From Sapria himalayana (lineage: Eukaryota > Streptophyta > Magnoliopsida > Malpighiales > Rafflesiaceae), in NCBI GenBank assembly GCA_029783825.1, contig JAREIK010001332.1:827314-891313 (forward strand): 64,000 nucleotides of DNA. Direction: 5' to 3'. A model generated the notes under the pieces. It was not told where the DNA came from and searched no databases. It worked only from the letters and a program-made list of their open reading frames with translations. The translations under genes and the position numbers were made by a program. The first letter of the stretch is position 1. Each line of letters begins with the position of its first letter. Below are positions 33,000-45,400 of this stretch, in pieces.

Positions 33000-34500
33000 T
33001 AATAATATTAGATTATTAGTCATACCACATGATCATAATGGGTAGCAATGCCTCCTGTGTGAGTTGATAGTGTAGACCCATCATCGATGACCGTGGACTT
33101 CATATTTTTAAAGTTATGATGACAAACTTTTTATACTTTTGGGGTATTCCATTTTTGTTTCCAATTTTGATGAGTCATCAGACATAAAATCTACCTTCTT
33201 TTCTTCTATCCTTATATCAAATATTATGTCTTAGTATCGCAATTTGTTTTGAACTCCCATGTTTGCTTCATTAGCACACTTAAGGCCTCATCCCAAACAC
33301 ATTTTTTAACAAGAATATATATTAGTTAAACATTAAGCAATTTTAAAAATAGCATTGACATGAAGATATATATTTTAAAATTTAAATTTTATTACATTAA
33401 GTAAATTGGAATAAATTCATACCATAGAAACCTTTAGTTTCCCCAGAAACATACTTCTAATTAATTCCTTCTTTTGTCTATCTTTTCCTCAAAATTTTTT
33501 CTAATATTGTAAGAGCACGGTCCAATTCCAAATGGTTCCAAACTATAGGCAAAAAAAAAAAAAAAGATATCGAGAAGGTCAAATTATTTTAATAGAAAAT
33601 TAATCAACACAAAGATTGCACCAGCAAATGTATTACATTTGAGCTATAAAATAATTACAAGCTCATTTCCTTTGTCCAATGAAGGTACAAGTAACCATTT
33701 AAATACAAACATTACTAATATAAAACAATGATTACTTAATTTAAAAACATTTAAATCATGTTTCAACAATGATATGATACAACTCATAACTTTTTCAAGA
33801 TTTTAGGCATTATTTAAATAATGAAGTTACCGGTTGATAGCCATAAATCATGTTCAAACAATGACATGCATTGTAATTTTTTTCTTATAATTCCAAGAAT
33901 ACATAAACAAAATAAAAGAGAAAAATTAGAATGTGACATACTTATAGATTGTTGTGTAAGTAGACACATAATTTATTTTCAGATGTTGTAGACTCTAATG
34001 TAGGTGCATAATGTACTTGTGAAGGAGCTACAAACTATGAATTTGAATCTGAATGAACTATTGATGAATCTGCATGTGGAGCACATATAGCTATAGCTTG
34101 TAAACCTAAATGTGGAAAAGTGGAAGGTATTGTCGTAAGAACAACTAGAGATATATATGGTAAACTTGTATTTGAAGCAATTAGAGGTGTAACTGGTGTT
34201 GATGTCTACATTTGTGTACAACCAATCAAAGATGGTGAAGCTATGATGTCCACTAACTAGTACCACCATGGGATTTCTTTTTAAATGGAGATTTTCAAGT
34301 TGATATTTCAACTTCTTGTCATTTTTAGTATGTTGTTGAAAAAATAAAATATCCAAGAAAGGAAGAAAATATTTAAAAAATAGCATTATTACATGTTCAT
34401 GATAATTAGTAGAAAAAAGCACAATATGAAATTGACATATATTACAACAATAATAATTGGATAAATACCCAATGCACATTTGCATAAACAAGCATATGCA
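33000..34500 (-). pseudogene. possible CACTA second-ORF relic
   Basis: Minus-strand coding remnants. A Ser/Pro/Thr-rich stretch lies at 34250-33980 (STPVTPLIASNTSLPYI in one frame). A charged, glutamine-bearing stretch reads QQHTKNDKKLKYQLENL near 34340. A STHTGGIATHYDHV block near 33080-33040 resembles the HTGGSxSxxxH motif of the Transposase_24 family. It lies downstream of the transposase-associated domain on the same strand, as expected for an En/Spm-like element. Assignment is tentative. Confidence 0.4.
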
Positions 34501-35279
34501 TAAATATCAACTATTTCCTTTAATCATTATGAATATGAACCATAATTCTATTTAATGAAAAAAATATAAATAAATTAATGGTAATCACAATCAATAGCAC
34601 TACATTCAATGTCTTAATATAGATGTTCATTTTTGTATATCTCTTCTATTTCTAACTTAAATATTGGTTCCTTTGAGAGTTCATTATCATCTTTAGTTAA
34701 ATCAATATGTTCTCTACTAATATCATTTAATAATAGGTTATCAACAGTTGCAGTAACATCAATAACAAGCTTGGCTTTAACTTTGCATACTGCCAACTAA
34801 TCACACTTGTCTTTTTTCAAGATAGGATAAGATACATAATATACTTAAGCTAAGAGAAAAGTAATACATCCTTTTGAATGACACATTTTTTTTGTCTTTC
34901 CAAGATTCTCTTTACCTTTTAAATCAAGGATGATTATAAAATTTATAGCTTATCAATGCACTATCTTCACCCCAATATATTATACATTTATTATTAAAAT
35001 AGTTAATATTCTCTATCGAAAGACCAAGGCCTTCAACTAATTTCTTTGTAATGTAAAATTTGTGAACCATTTTATTGTCATCTGGCAATACATCTAGAAA
35101 AATCTAAGTGAAATCATTATAGCATCTTTTGAAAAATGATGTTCTAACTTCTTATGCAATAATCTTACCACTACAGACACCTAGAAATGTGTAGTGTATC
35201 AATCCTATAATTTTTCATCAACTACATTGAGCATGTAGTTGGGAATTCGGATTAGATGCTTCCTCTATGAAGCCATTCT

Positions 35280-35650
35280 CAAACAGATGCCAAAAGGCAT
35301 CAAAATTTATTTGGCAATATGGATTCATTGGTTCATCTTTAATGACTCATGTTAAATGGCATGTTGATTGCTTGAAGTGCATACTCTCATATGGTTCTCC
35401 ATATCTAATCCACACATACTAGTTTGAAACAAATCTCTTTTTAAACAAGTGCACCCTGACATCATCCAATTTCAAAAACTTCCCATGATAACACTTCTTA
35501 CAAGGACACCTTAATCCAGTCACATCATGTATTCCCAATTGCTTGCATGCATAAACAAGACAACTTTCAAATCATCAACAAAATCTTTGTTAAAGGTGCT
35601 ATCAACATTGAGCATAGTATACATCCATTCACGACCAATACTCATGCTTA
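35280..35650 (-). pseudogene. CACTA (En/Spm) transposase-associated domain relic
   Basis: From an ATG at 35645, one frame reads MSIGREWMYTMLNVDSTF then FVDDLKVVLFMHASN, resembling the DRSWMYxRxxxxxxFxxGVxxFxxFA start of this domain. After a frameshift another frame (35516-35400) reads LRCPCKKCYHGKFLKLDDVR, the zinc-binding CPCxKC motif, then VHLFKKRFV, a stop and WIRYGEP. Order and spacing fit the plant transposase-associated domain of CACTA elements. Disrupted by at least one frameshift and one stop, so inactive. Confidence 0.75.
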
Positions 35651-38540
35651 TTTTCTTGGAAAAGGTTAACAACAATATGCGAAATATAAACACAAATATA
35701 TGTGAAGTATTGTTAATGCATAAATACAAATATATATGCACACATGCGCACACACACACACACATATCAGCATCAAGAAACATATTTGAAGGTTTATTTA
35801 ATGTCATAAGAATTGAATTCACAAGTTGAAACCCATTCACTAGAATCCCATTATCATCTTAGAATCCAAGAATCCCATTCCAACCCCCCATTTCACTATG
35901 ATCATAATAAAATCGAATGCTTCTAATTGATGTTCTAAAACATTTATCGAAAGTGAAATAAATATAATTAACACAAACATTTAAGACATGAATTTAAAAC
36001 AAATCAAGTCTCTACTATTTTGTCAATGATTTATGGATTGTCGAGGTTCAAAAATAAATTGACACAAATAATTTTTTCAAATAAAAGTTGAGAAAAAATT
36101 ATTAAATTTCCATGAAGTGCTAAACCATATACAAAATAACAATGATTGATCATGGAAATGCCTTGTTGAATCTAAGAAACAATTATCAAACATGTACTAA
36201 TATGAAAAATAGCATGAAACAAAGTATACTATGTAAAGGTTTAGCATTGTGCTATAATAATTGACATGTGATACAATTTCAACATCTCATTGAATCTCAT
36301 TCAAAATTATCATATGAAAAGAAAGTATATATTGATATTAAGTGTGTGTTTGGGTACTTCACATAGTGCCTATTCTTCCATGTAGTTAAAAATTATACTA
36401 TTGTATATTTATCTATAGAAATTTGAGCTAAAAATAAATCCATTTCTTCCTCAATCAAAAAGAAATATAGCATTGGAGAGGTCAAATTTAGTTACCATGT
36501 TAAATGGGTATCTAGCAAGGCTCAGCCCCCGAGGAATCCAAAATAGATAAATTTTAAGATTAGTGATGTGATACCATTATACAAGGTTGGCCTCTTCTAC
36601 GTAAATAAATCTAATCTGATTTATTCAACCACATGGGTCTCAAATTGTTCTTATAAATGCCTATTTATCTTAAGAAAACAATAAAAAAAGAGTAAACAAA
36701 AAATAATTAAACAAAAAAACAATTTTCTATGATAAGATATATGATTCTTATAATATAATTAGATATGATTCATTCATTAAGGTGTATGCATGGTCTTTAG
36801 GTTCCTAGCGACCCAAAAAAAAAAACAAAATGGCAACATTGTTCCCCATCACAATTAGATTGCCCCATAAGCATCACACACATGTAATCAAGATCAATCA
36901 TAACTAAAAAAAAATATCAATCATAACTAAAAAAAATATCAATCATAACTAAAAAAAACATAACAATCATAAGCAACATGATGTTACAAACTACCCATTA
37001 AAAAAACCAAAGATATTCAAATTAGATAATTTTTGTGTCCCCAATTTATGATAATTGTTGCCAATTTAGTAGATTACAAGTATTGCTTTGATTCTTTAAT
37101 GTGGCAAACAATTTAATTTAGAAAAAATAGTTATTACAACTTTGTTATGCTGACTAATTAATCAGTTAGTCAATGTCACAAAAACTCATAAACAAGAGTA
37201 TCTTGTAAACTGAGATTTGCAAGTGCATGAGTCATACAAGTAGTAAAATAGACTTTCATCCATATATTGATCTCATAGGACTTGTATTAGTAGTTCAATT
37301 ATTTAATAGTGAGTAAATCTATTTTTAGTTAAATGGATATTCGGATTATTAGACAACCTTAAATATATGATTTATTCATTAGATCTATGTGATGATATTT
37401 AAGTTGTTTGACTTACATCATGTTAAATACATAATGAATGTTAAGATATTGTACATTGACTTCTTGCCCTAATCATATATAAGGTGGTTGTTACTATTGA
37501 TGCTCATCCTAATGATAGTCCCCTTTATAGTTGCCCCATCGGTACATTATAATCAAGATAATAATTTATTTATGTTCAAAAGTCATTAACATTCTCAAAC
37601 CCTATTGGAAACTTTGACAACTATCATTAATGATTACTTTATATGCATACTCTTATTGTTTGGTCTTTAAACATCATAAAGATCATATATTAACATAGTT
37701 TGTAAGTATTTTCATTTTTGTTTTGTAAACACCATACGTACATAATTAATGCATGCTTTTCCTCAAATTTCATTGGTAGAAACTATACAAGTCAAAGTAA
37801 CTCACAATGGTTGTCACCACCTTGTGAATCATGCATGCCCCAAAGATTATTTGTCCCAATTCTCCTCAATAATGATGTGACACATGTGCTTAAGGTGAAC
37901 CCTTTGAAAAAAAATACTCCATATAACATATATCCTAATTGAGAGGCAATTCTTTTATAACATATATAATGAATTGACATGTAAAAGTATTTATACTTTT
38001 AGCTTTATTAGTATCAGACTTATGATGATTAATATACCCAATTTCAAGTTTTGATATATAAGTTTATCATATGTATTATAGTCGGAAGGGATATCACTTT
38101 TTTTTCAAATCATATGGGTGAGTGAGACTTATAGTTTACCAATCAATATCTATTATGACAATCTCGCACAAATTTACTAATAGTCAAAATTCTAATTCAA
38201 GTTCTATTTAATCATCATCCATCAATATCCATAACATAATATAAATCAAAAATATTCATTCATTAATAAAAAATCAAATTCAATTCACACATCTCAGCTT
38301 ACATAAACCCTAGACTCATCATAATTTGGTATAAATTTTCAAATTCATCCATAGAGAAGAAAGATTTGAGAAATAAGCCCCCTAACTATAGAAGTTTGCA
38401 TTAATCTTACATTCATTTCTTGGTTGTGAAATCCCTAAGAAATATGAAATTCACCTATAGGATTTGGTAGTTGTTGTGACTTTACTTATTGCATGAGAGA
38501 GAAGAAGAGAAAAATGAGAGACATCTTTAAATTTTTCAAT
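35651..38540. other. AT-rich DNA, no supported gene
   Basis: Contains a (CA)n run at about 35749-35763 and three tandem copies of a 23- to 25-base unit (ATCAATCATAACTAAAAAAA) at 36891-36975. A 75-codon ORF at 37718-37942 has no family I can name. Possibly the 5' body of the CACTA relic with later insertions. Confidence 0.4.
36891..36975. repeat. tandem repeat, ATCATAACTAAAAAAA type
   Basis: Three successive copies of AATCATAACTAAAAAAAATATC with A-run length variation, plus a partial fourth. Confidence 0.9.
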
Positions 38541-39560
38541 CTTCTATTTTTATACTCGGGCGACCTTATATTACTCGAAGTGGAACTCATAACTTTCAGA
38601 AGAAGGTCACAACTTCACCTTGAAGTTGTGACTCTAGAAAATAGTTGACTCTAGCTTGTAACTTAATTTTTCTATAACACAAAATCATAATATTGGTAAT
38701 AACCATGATTTAGCCTAATATCTTTGTAACCCAAAGTCGTAGAATTATGAATGGCCGCTTTACCTTCTTGTCATCCATAAAGGGCCACGGTGATACGAAG
38801 TAGCTACAAAGTGACAAATGACTTCTCATTTTGTTATATAGCTATAATATTGTGGAAAATTTGTGGTATTAGAAATGGTCTTTCATATGGTTGCGATGCT
38901 GATAAATAGCTATGACACTAAAAAGGCCTTTCGTGTGTTTGTCATGCCAAAACACTAGGAAATACCCGCCACATAATTTTCTATTCATATCTCTCAAGTG
39001 TCTATGGTGTTGTCGGTGGTCATAGTATTGACCTTCTTTCTCTTGTATATTATGTTGTCATGGTACTACTAGGATGTCGTGGCACCAGTAATTAGCTTGC
39101 ACATATAAGTTAATGGTATGCCTTCATTTGAGGGTAAGAATCATAACCTTGCAAATGATAATACTCGAACAATATCATCTATAATATTTAGTATCCCAAA
39201 AGTTATGATTTTGAATAATTATCACTCCTTTGGTATTAGTAGTTGTGACTATAATTATTTGTAACTCAAAAGATATAGTTTTGTAAAAAAACTCTAGCTC
39301 TAACTTGAAACTACCAAACCATTTTAAAAATAAAATCACAATGTTTGGACTTGACTATGACCTTGAGCACCAATAGGGTATTTAATTGTTGTGATGAAGA
39401 ATTATTATCAAATTCATTTAAATTTACGAAGTTTAGTAAGGCTACGACTCCATGATTATATTGCAACCACTGAGAATGTCTTATATAGTAGAAAGATCGT
39501 GCAAACAAATTGATAGAGTCATGACATGCAAGAATTACTTCAACCAATTATGTAGAGTTT
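38540..39560. repeat. quasi-periodic dispersed repeat, second block
   Basis: Uses the same vocabulary as 26480-27250 (GTCACAACTT, TTGTAACTCAAAAG, AGCTATGACACT, GTTGTGACTATAA), irregularly spaced. Looks like a fast-diverging noncoding part of an unidentified element. Confidence 0.55.
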
Positions 39561-40773
39561 TGATCAATAATAGTTTTTAAAACTATGTGAGATTCAATGT
39601 TATATTTTTTATGCTAAATATGTCCAAAAAATATTGATTTCAATCCTATTCATCAAAATTAATCAAAACACCATGGTCATAAAATCAACTCATATTATCT
39701 ATATTTCTATGTTTACACATTATTATAAACTACCAAAATATGTAATAATATTCAGTAGTTAGAATAATAAATAATAATACATATAAAATTTTTCTCTAAA
39801 GGTGTGCTATGTTATCATTTAGCAATACTCTAGAAGGCTCTTAACTTGACCTAGCTTCTCCAAAGTTTAATGTATAGATATTCACACACCAACTATATGA
39901 TAAGTAGTTTTGCACTTGTTGTGTGTTATATATTCATTAGTAAAGTATTTTTGTACTATGAGGAACTTAAAGAATTTGAGTTGTTTCAAATGATTTTTTA
40001 GGTCTTTATTCTCTCATTTAAAGTTTTAAAATTTAATTAAATGAATTACTCTTTAGAATTTACCACATAAATTCACCTACGTCGTCCTTAATGTAAGGTG
40101 AAATATTTTGATAGGCATTATGCATGAAATATTAAAATATATTTTGTCTGTCTAACTATTTAATGAGATCAACTTGAACATCAAAATTGCAACCTCTAAG
40201 AGGAATGATAAAAAACAATCACTAAGGAAACAATTTGAATCACTGGGTTTGTCTCCCAATTATTAAATGTGAATTAAACCATCATACAGATTTCATTTCA
40301 TTAGCAATGGATCCCTAGCATTAAAAAAATTCAAAAGATATACAATCACAATCATTCATGAAAATTTTAAAAGATAAATCAGATGTTGCAAGCAATATAA
40401 TCCACACAAGAAAAATTGCAACACCTAGATTTTATATCTATAGATATTTCTCCATATAGAAACAAGATCAACTTAGTCAAAAGAAAATAAAATAGAGTAA
40501 ATTGAAATTTTTGTTTAAATTTGGAGATGGTCATCACTCGTTTGCTTTCGATAGTCAATGATTGAAGTGAAGAGCATCTTAGGCATTGGCACACCATGTT
40601 GTCGATGAATGGCAATGTTACAGATGGTTGATGGATCAAAACTTCCAAGTCTCATGCTTTAAATATGAAAATGAGGGTTAGGAACTTAGGATGTGAAATT
40701 TGAAATGAATGAGAAGTGGGTTAGAGATCTTTTAATGCAAATATTTCATTTTACAATTTTAGCCTTTGTGTGA

Positions 40774-40775
<2 letters not shown>

Positions 40776-40816
<41 letters not shown>

Positions 40817-40818
40817 CG
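40776..40818. repeat. (TG)n microsatellite
   Basis: GTGAGTGAGTG leading into an uninterrupted TG run with a terminal GCGTGCGC. Confidence 0.9.
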
Positions 40819-40859
40819 CAAAATGGGTTATAGGAAAAAATGAGTTAGCCCAGCCTTCC

Positions 40860-41475
40860 AAAATTTTGGCCAGCCAACTATAGTCCATAGGGCTTAACAC
40901 ATATTCCCACCTCTAATTAAAACATCATAATATAATATAAAAAAATATTTTATAGGTATTTCATCAATAAATAATACCTAAAAGTTAGCACATGCATATT
41001 ATGTTGAAATTACACATTGAACACTTATATTGGTAATTAGTATCAAAAATATAGAAAATCTTGTCCAGTCGATATTTCATAGGTATTCTGTTGATAAATA
41101 CTACCCAGGGGTAAACACTTGTTTACCACATAAAAATTATCAATGAAACACTTTTATTAGTAATTTTTTATAGGTATTTCATTGGTAAATGATAACAGAA
41201 ATATTAAAAAAATTAATGATAAGCTTTGTTCCGCCAATATTCCATAAGTATTTTATCAGTAATCAATACCTAAATATTGCCACCTGCACATTTCACAAAA
41301 TTTATCAACAGAACACTTTAATCAATAATTTTTTATAAGCATTTCATCAATAAATGACAATACAAATGTTGAAAAAAAATAATATGTATTATTATGTCAA
41401 TATTACATAGGTAATTACCAACATAATTTAATCCATAGAAAATTGTAATCGGTAAACTACAAATTTCTTGTAGCA
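40860..41475 (-). mobile_element. candidate subterminal and terminal region of a CACTA element
   Basis: Four or five spaced repeats of a unit like CATAGGTATTTCATCGGTAAATRACA in diverged form (near 40950, 41070, 41165, 41240, 41335). The run ends at 41464-41474 with ATTTCTTGTAG, the inverse of the CACTACAAGAAAT terminus typical of plant CACTA elements. It is on the correct side of the transposase-associated relic to be its 5' end. The opposite terminus was not found, so the connection is inferred. Confidence 0.5.
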
Positions 41476-42475
41476 AATATTCTTGTTGGTTCAAGAAATT
41501 TCTATTAAATTCTAGAAGTTTTAAAGGCTCAAAGATCTCATTTCATTCTAGAAATTTCTATCTATAATATTTTTCTCTCTTGTTGAATTTATGTACCAGA
41601 TCTTATGTGTAAGATCTTTTGTGAGAAATAAAAGTAGACTAAGGGAGTGTTTATTTTTTTGACTGAATGATGAAACCAATTTTATTTTAGGATTCAACCA
41701 TTTGTTTTTTTATTTTTTACTAGGTTATCACTGAATTTTTTGAAAAAAAAATTTGATGAAATAAAAAAACTAAAAAAATTGACTTTTCCATTCAAAAAAA
41801 ATCTCACTCCCACCCAATCAAAACTCTCACTTCGGTCTCTGATTATCTATTCAGCATTAAGTAAAAAAAAATAAACGACCGAATACTTAATGCTATTAAA
41901 TATTATTTAGTATCAATCTTAAAAAAAATTATATTCAGCATTAAGAAAAAAAATAAATGCCACCTAACTTAGACAATTATGAAATATAATTCCTTAGACT
42001 AAGACTAAACATATAATGCTAAAGTTATAGAGATTTGAGTAAACTAATGGAGATTTGAATTAGTGACCTCAAAAGATGTGTATCCAAAATCCATCATTTG
42101 GACCTTGGAAGATGTTATAGGCATCATGTTATGTGATCTTATATGGTCATGTCATACAAATGGCGAGCAATGTCAACAATAGTTTTGCTGCTTATATGCA
42201 TGTGTTATAGAGTTTCATTGCCCCTAAACTTTTATAATGAAATTATATTAACTTTATGCCAAAAAAATGTTAAAAAATCAGATTAAGTTTCGAGCTGAAA
42301 CAACTGAAATTCTTAATTCACTGTTCAATTTTGTTATGGAGAGATGGAAAAGATTATGAATGGGTGAGGAATAGTGTAAATATATGAATGATGAATCTGA
42401 TAATTAGCCAAGAGTCTCAAGGGTTTAAAACTTAATAAAAAGGCATCTAGTAGACTAAACTGTACGAATATGTAT
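41476..42475. other. region 3' of the receptor kinase gene
   Basis: AT-rich. The first few hundred bases left of the stop codon at 42476 presumably hold the 3' UTR of the WAKL gene. Direct near-repeats around 41800-41960 share TCAGCATTAAGWAAAAAAAATAAA. No gene. Confidence 0.45.
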
Positions 42476-45400
42476 TCAATAATTGATCAGGTTTCCTTCT
42501 ATGCTGATCTCGTTTTCAAACTTCACCGATGTTGAAACACTGATGATGTACTCAATTTCCTCGACAACTTCTTTCATGGAGGGCCTGTTCTGTCTTTTAT
42601 CTTCCAAACACGACAATGCCAAAAACCCTAGTGCCTTCATTGTGTCTAACTCCAAATCGCTAGCTCCATTGCTTAGCATCGGGTCTATAATCTCCATTAA
42701 CTTTTCTTCCTCCACCATTCTCTGCGCATAGACCACCAGGTTTACATCATCTTCTTCTCTGTCAAAATCCAATGCCTTCTGAGACGTAAGCAGCTCCAGC
42801 AGCACAACTCCAAAGCTATAAACATCACTTTTATCAGTCAATTGGTATTTCCTGTAATACTCAGGATCTAAGTACCCAAGTGTACCTTGAGCACAAGTAG
42901 ATATGTGGCTCAAATCGCTGTGAGCTAATCGTGATAATCCAAAATCAGAAACCCTAGAGTTCAACTTTTCATCAAGAAGTATGTTGCTCGATTTCACATC
43001 CCGGTGATAGATCGGAGGATTCGCTGAGAAATGAAGGTAGGCAAGCGCGTCGGCAGTGTCGTGAGCCACGCGAAGACGATGCGACCACGACAGCTGCTGA
43101 CCGACATTACGTCTACCGTGCAGATGATCGGACAGAGTACCGTTCTGAATGTATTCGTAAACCATGATGGGTTGCGCAAGCTCGACGCAGCAGCCGAGCA
43201 GACGGACGAGGCTCCGATGATTGACTTGGCAGAGGATCCTTACTTCGTTGAGCACTTGATCGGTGCCTTTGGTGTTTCCCAGCTTAGCGCACTTGACGGC
43301 GACGGCTTCACCGTCGTCGAGAAGTCCTTTGTAGACTTCGCCGTAGCCTCCCACCCCGAGCAGGCGATCTTTTGAAAAGTTGTTTGTTACCTTCTTCATC
43401 TCCTTTCCTGTGAAAATCTTTGCTGATTTCCTTCCTCCCGCACTCAGAATTTCTTCTCGTTCTCTTGCTAGCCGATCTCTCGCTGCTTTAATGCGTCTAT
43501 GCCGTCGGCACACCAGCACTCCGATGGTAGCCGAGACCAAGAGTGACACTCCAAGCCCGCACGCGATACCTAGCTCAAAAGTCAAATCATTCGAACTGAG
43601 AGAAAAACATTGATTTTTAATGTTTTCATTTGGTGTTTTATTGATTTCCGTCATTTTTCATAGTTATATGCGAATGCATTGACATAACTATATTATATAA
43701 TTTCAATTTGATATTATGCAGCATTTAATTACATTATATTTAATATTTTTTCACAAAGGTCAATGGTACATTAAGTATATAATTCATTTGATTTGGAGGT
43801 CATATTGTTAGTACGTGGATACCCCCCATTCGCCTTGATTATATCTAATGCATTTGGTGCCACTCAATCTTTTTAAACATGTGCTCTACAACTTATAATT
43901 TGATAAAATTCATCATTTTTTTTCACCACTAAAATTAATTTCTAATATAATTTGTTTGTTTTTGAAAATATTTATTGAAAATCAATGACATTTGAATAAG
44001 TTTGAAGAATGAGATTCAGTGCATAAGATAAACTTCCACACTAGTCAATTGTCTCAGTAGTGATCGCGACCAAATATATTTAAGATTAGAGTTCTTATAA
44101 GATCTGGTGCATAAGACAAACTTCCACACTGGTCAATTGTCTTAGTAGTGATCGCGACCAAATTTATTTAACTTTAGAGTTCTATCCGATGTATTAATGA
44201 TGGTTTAAACGCATATAATCTTGATTATATTTATAATTTAATTCAGTTCATCCATGTGCTCTTATGAAACATATTGGTAATCATTTTGAGACAAACAAAA
44301 TTATTTAGCAACATTAAATGATAATTCAATCCTTTTTAATGATTTCCACTTATATAATAATAATATTTTCAAATAACATTAATATCATAAATCTACTTGA
44401 ATGCATCTTGATAATATTTCATAAATGTTGATGCTACATGAAATGTTTTTGGTCATTAGTATTTAATAATCTTTTATGATAATATCTATCTTTATTGTGA
44501 GTTATTTTTAAGATTATTTGATCCTTTTTAATTACACTTGATTATATTAACTATCTTTAGCTATTTATTATATATCAATGAATGATTATTTTTAATAGTA
44601 ATTGACAATATCCAATGTGGTTTGTTGGGAGACAAGGTCGTCCATTTGTAATTTAGTTTTCCACATAATATTATCTCCACATATACCCTTATATAGATTT
44701 TTTTTTTTAATTCATACATATGTTCTTCTAATATATTATCCACTAATTTACTAATATAAATATTATTAGTAAATATTATTTGTATTTTGTATGATTTTGT
44801 TTTCACATATTTTCATTGAGCAACATTTTAAATCAAGCAACATGTGTCCCTCTAATTGTATTTTTCATATGTATCATATTCAGATAATTTATAATTCTCT
44901 CATTTATAATTTTATCCTTACAAAATTTTCCATATAACCACATTAACATATGCATCTTTGGGATGGTCATATAGTAAATATCATACCTTTTGGAAGCACA
45001 ATATTAGAAACTATGAAGTAATTAGAGTAACAATTGTCTTGTAATATTTGTCTCTTAACATAGTAGACACTCTTCTATTACATAAAACTTCAAATATTAT
45101 TTTATATTTTATTAAACTCACTTTAATTATGTAGTGTGTATGCATGCGCGCCCGCGCGCGTGTGTGTGTGTGGACTACATAATTAACTAAATATGTTATC
45201 GCAAATTGATTAATTTTAAAATTTTCATTATATAACATAATGAGAAGTTTAACTTAATTAATCTAAGCAAATAAATAAATTAAGTTTTTTAATATCATTT
45301 TTTTCAAATTTTTTCACAAGTATTTTAATAATAATAATATTATTACTATTGATTTTTCAACATATGTTTAACTACAAATAGGTCTATAATAATTTATAAA

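Noticed and set aside
36891..36975. CRISPR-like regularly spaced repeat
   Set aside because: Spacers are absent; it is a simple tandem repeat in plant DNA.
43031..43375. 114-codon ORF antisense to the kinase exon
   Set aside because: Exactly overlaps the kinase catalytic core on the opposite strand; a shadow ORF.
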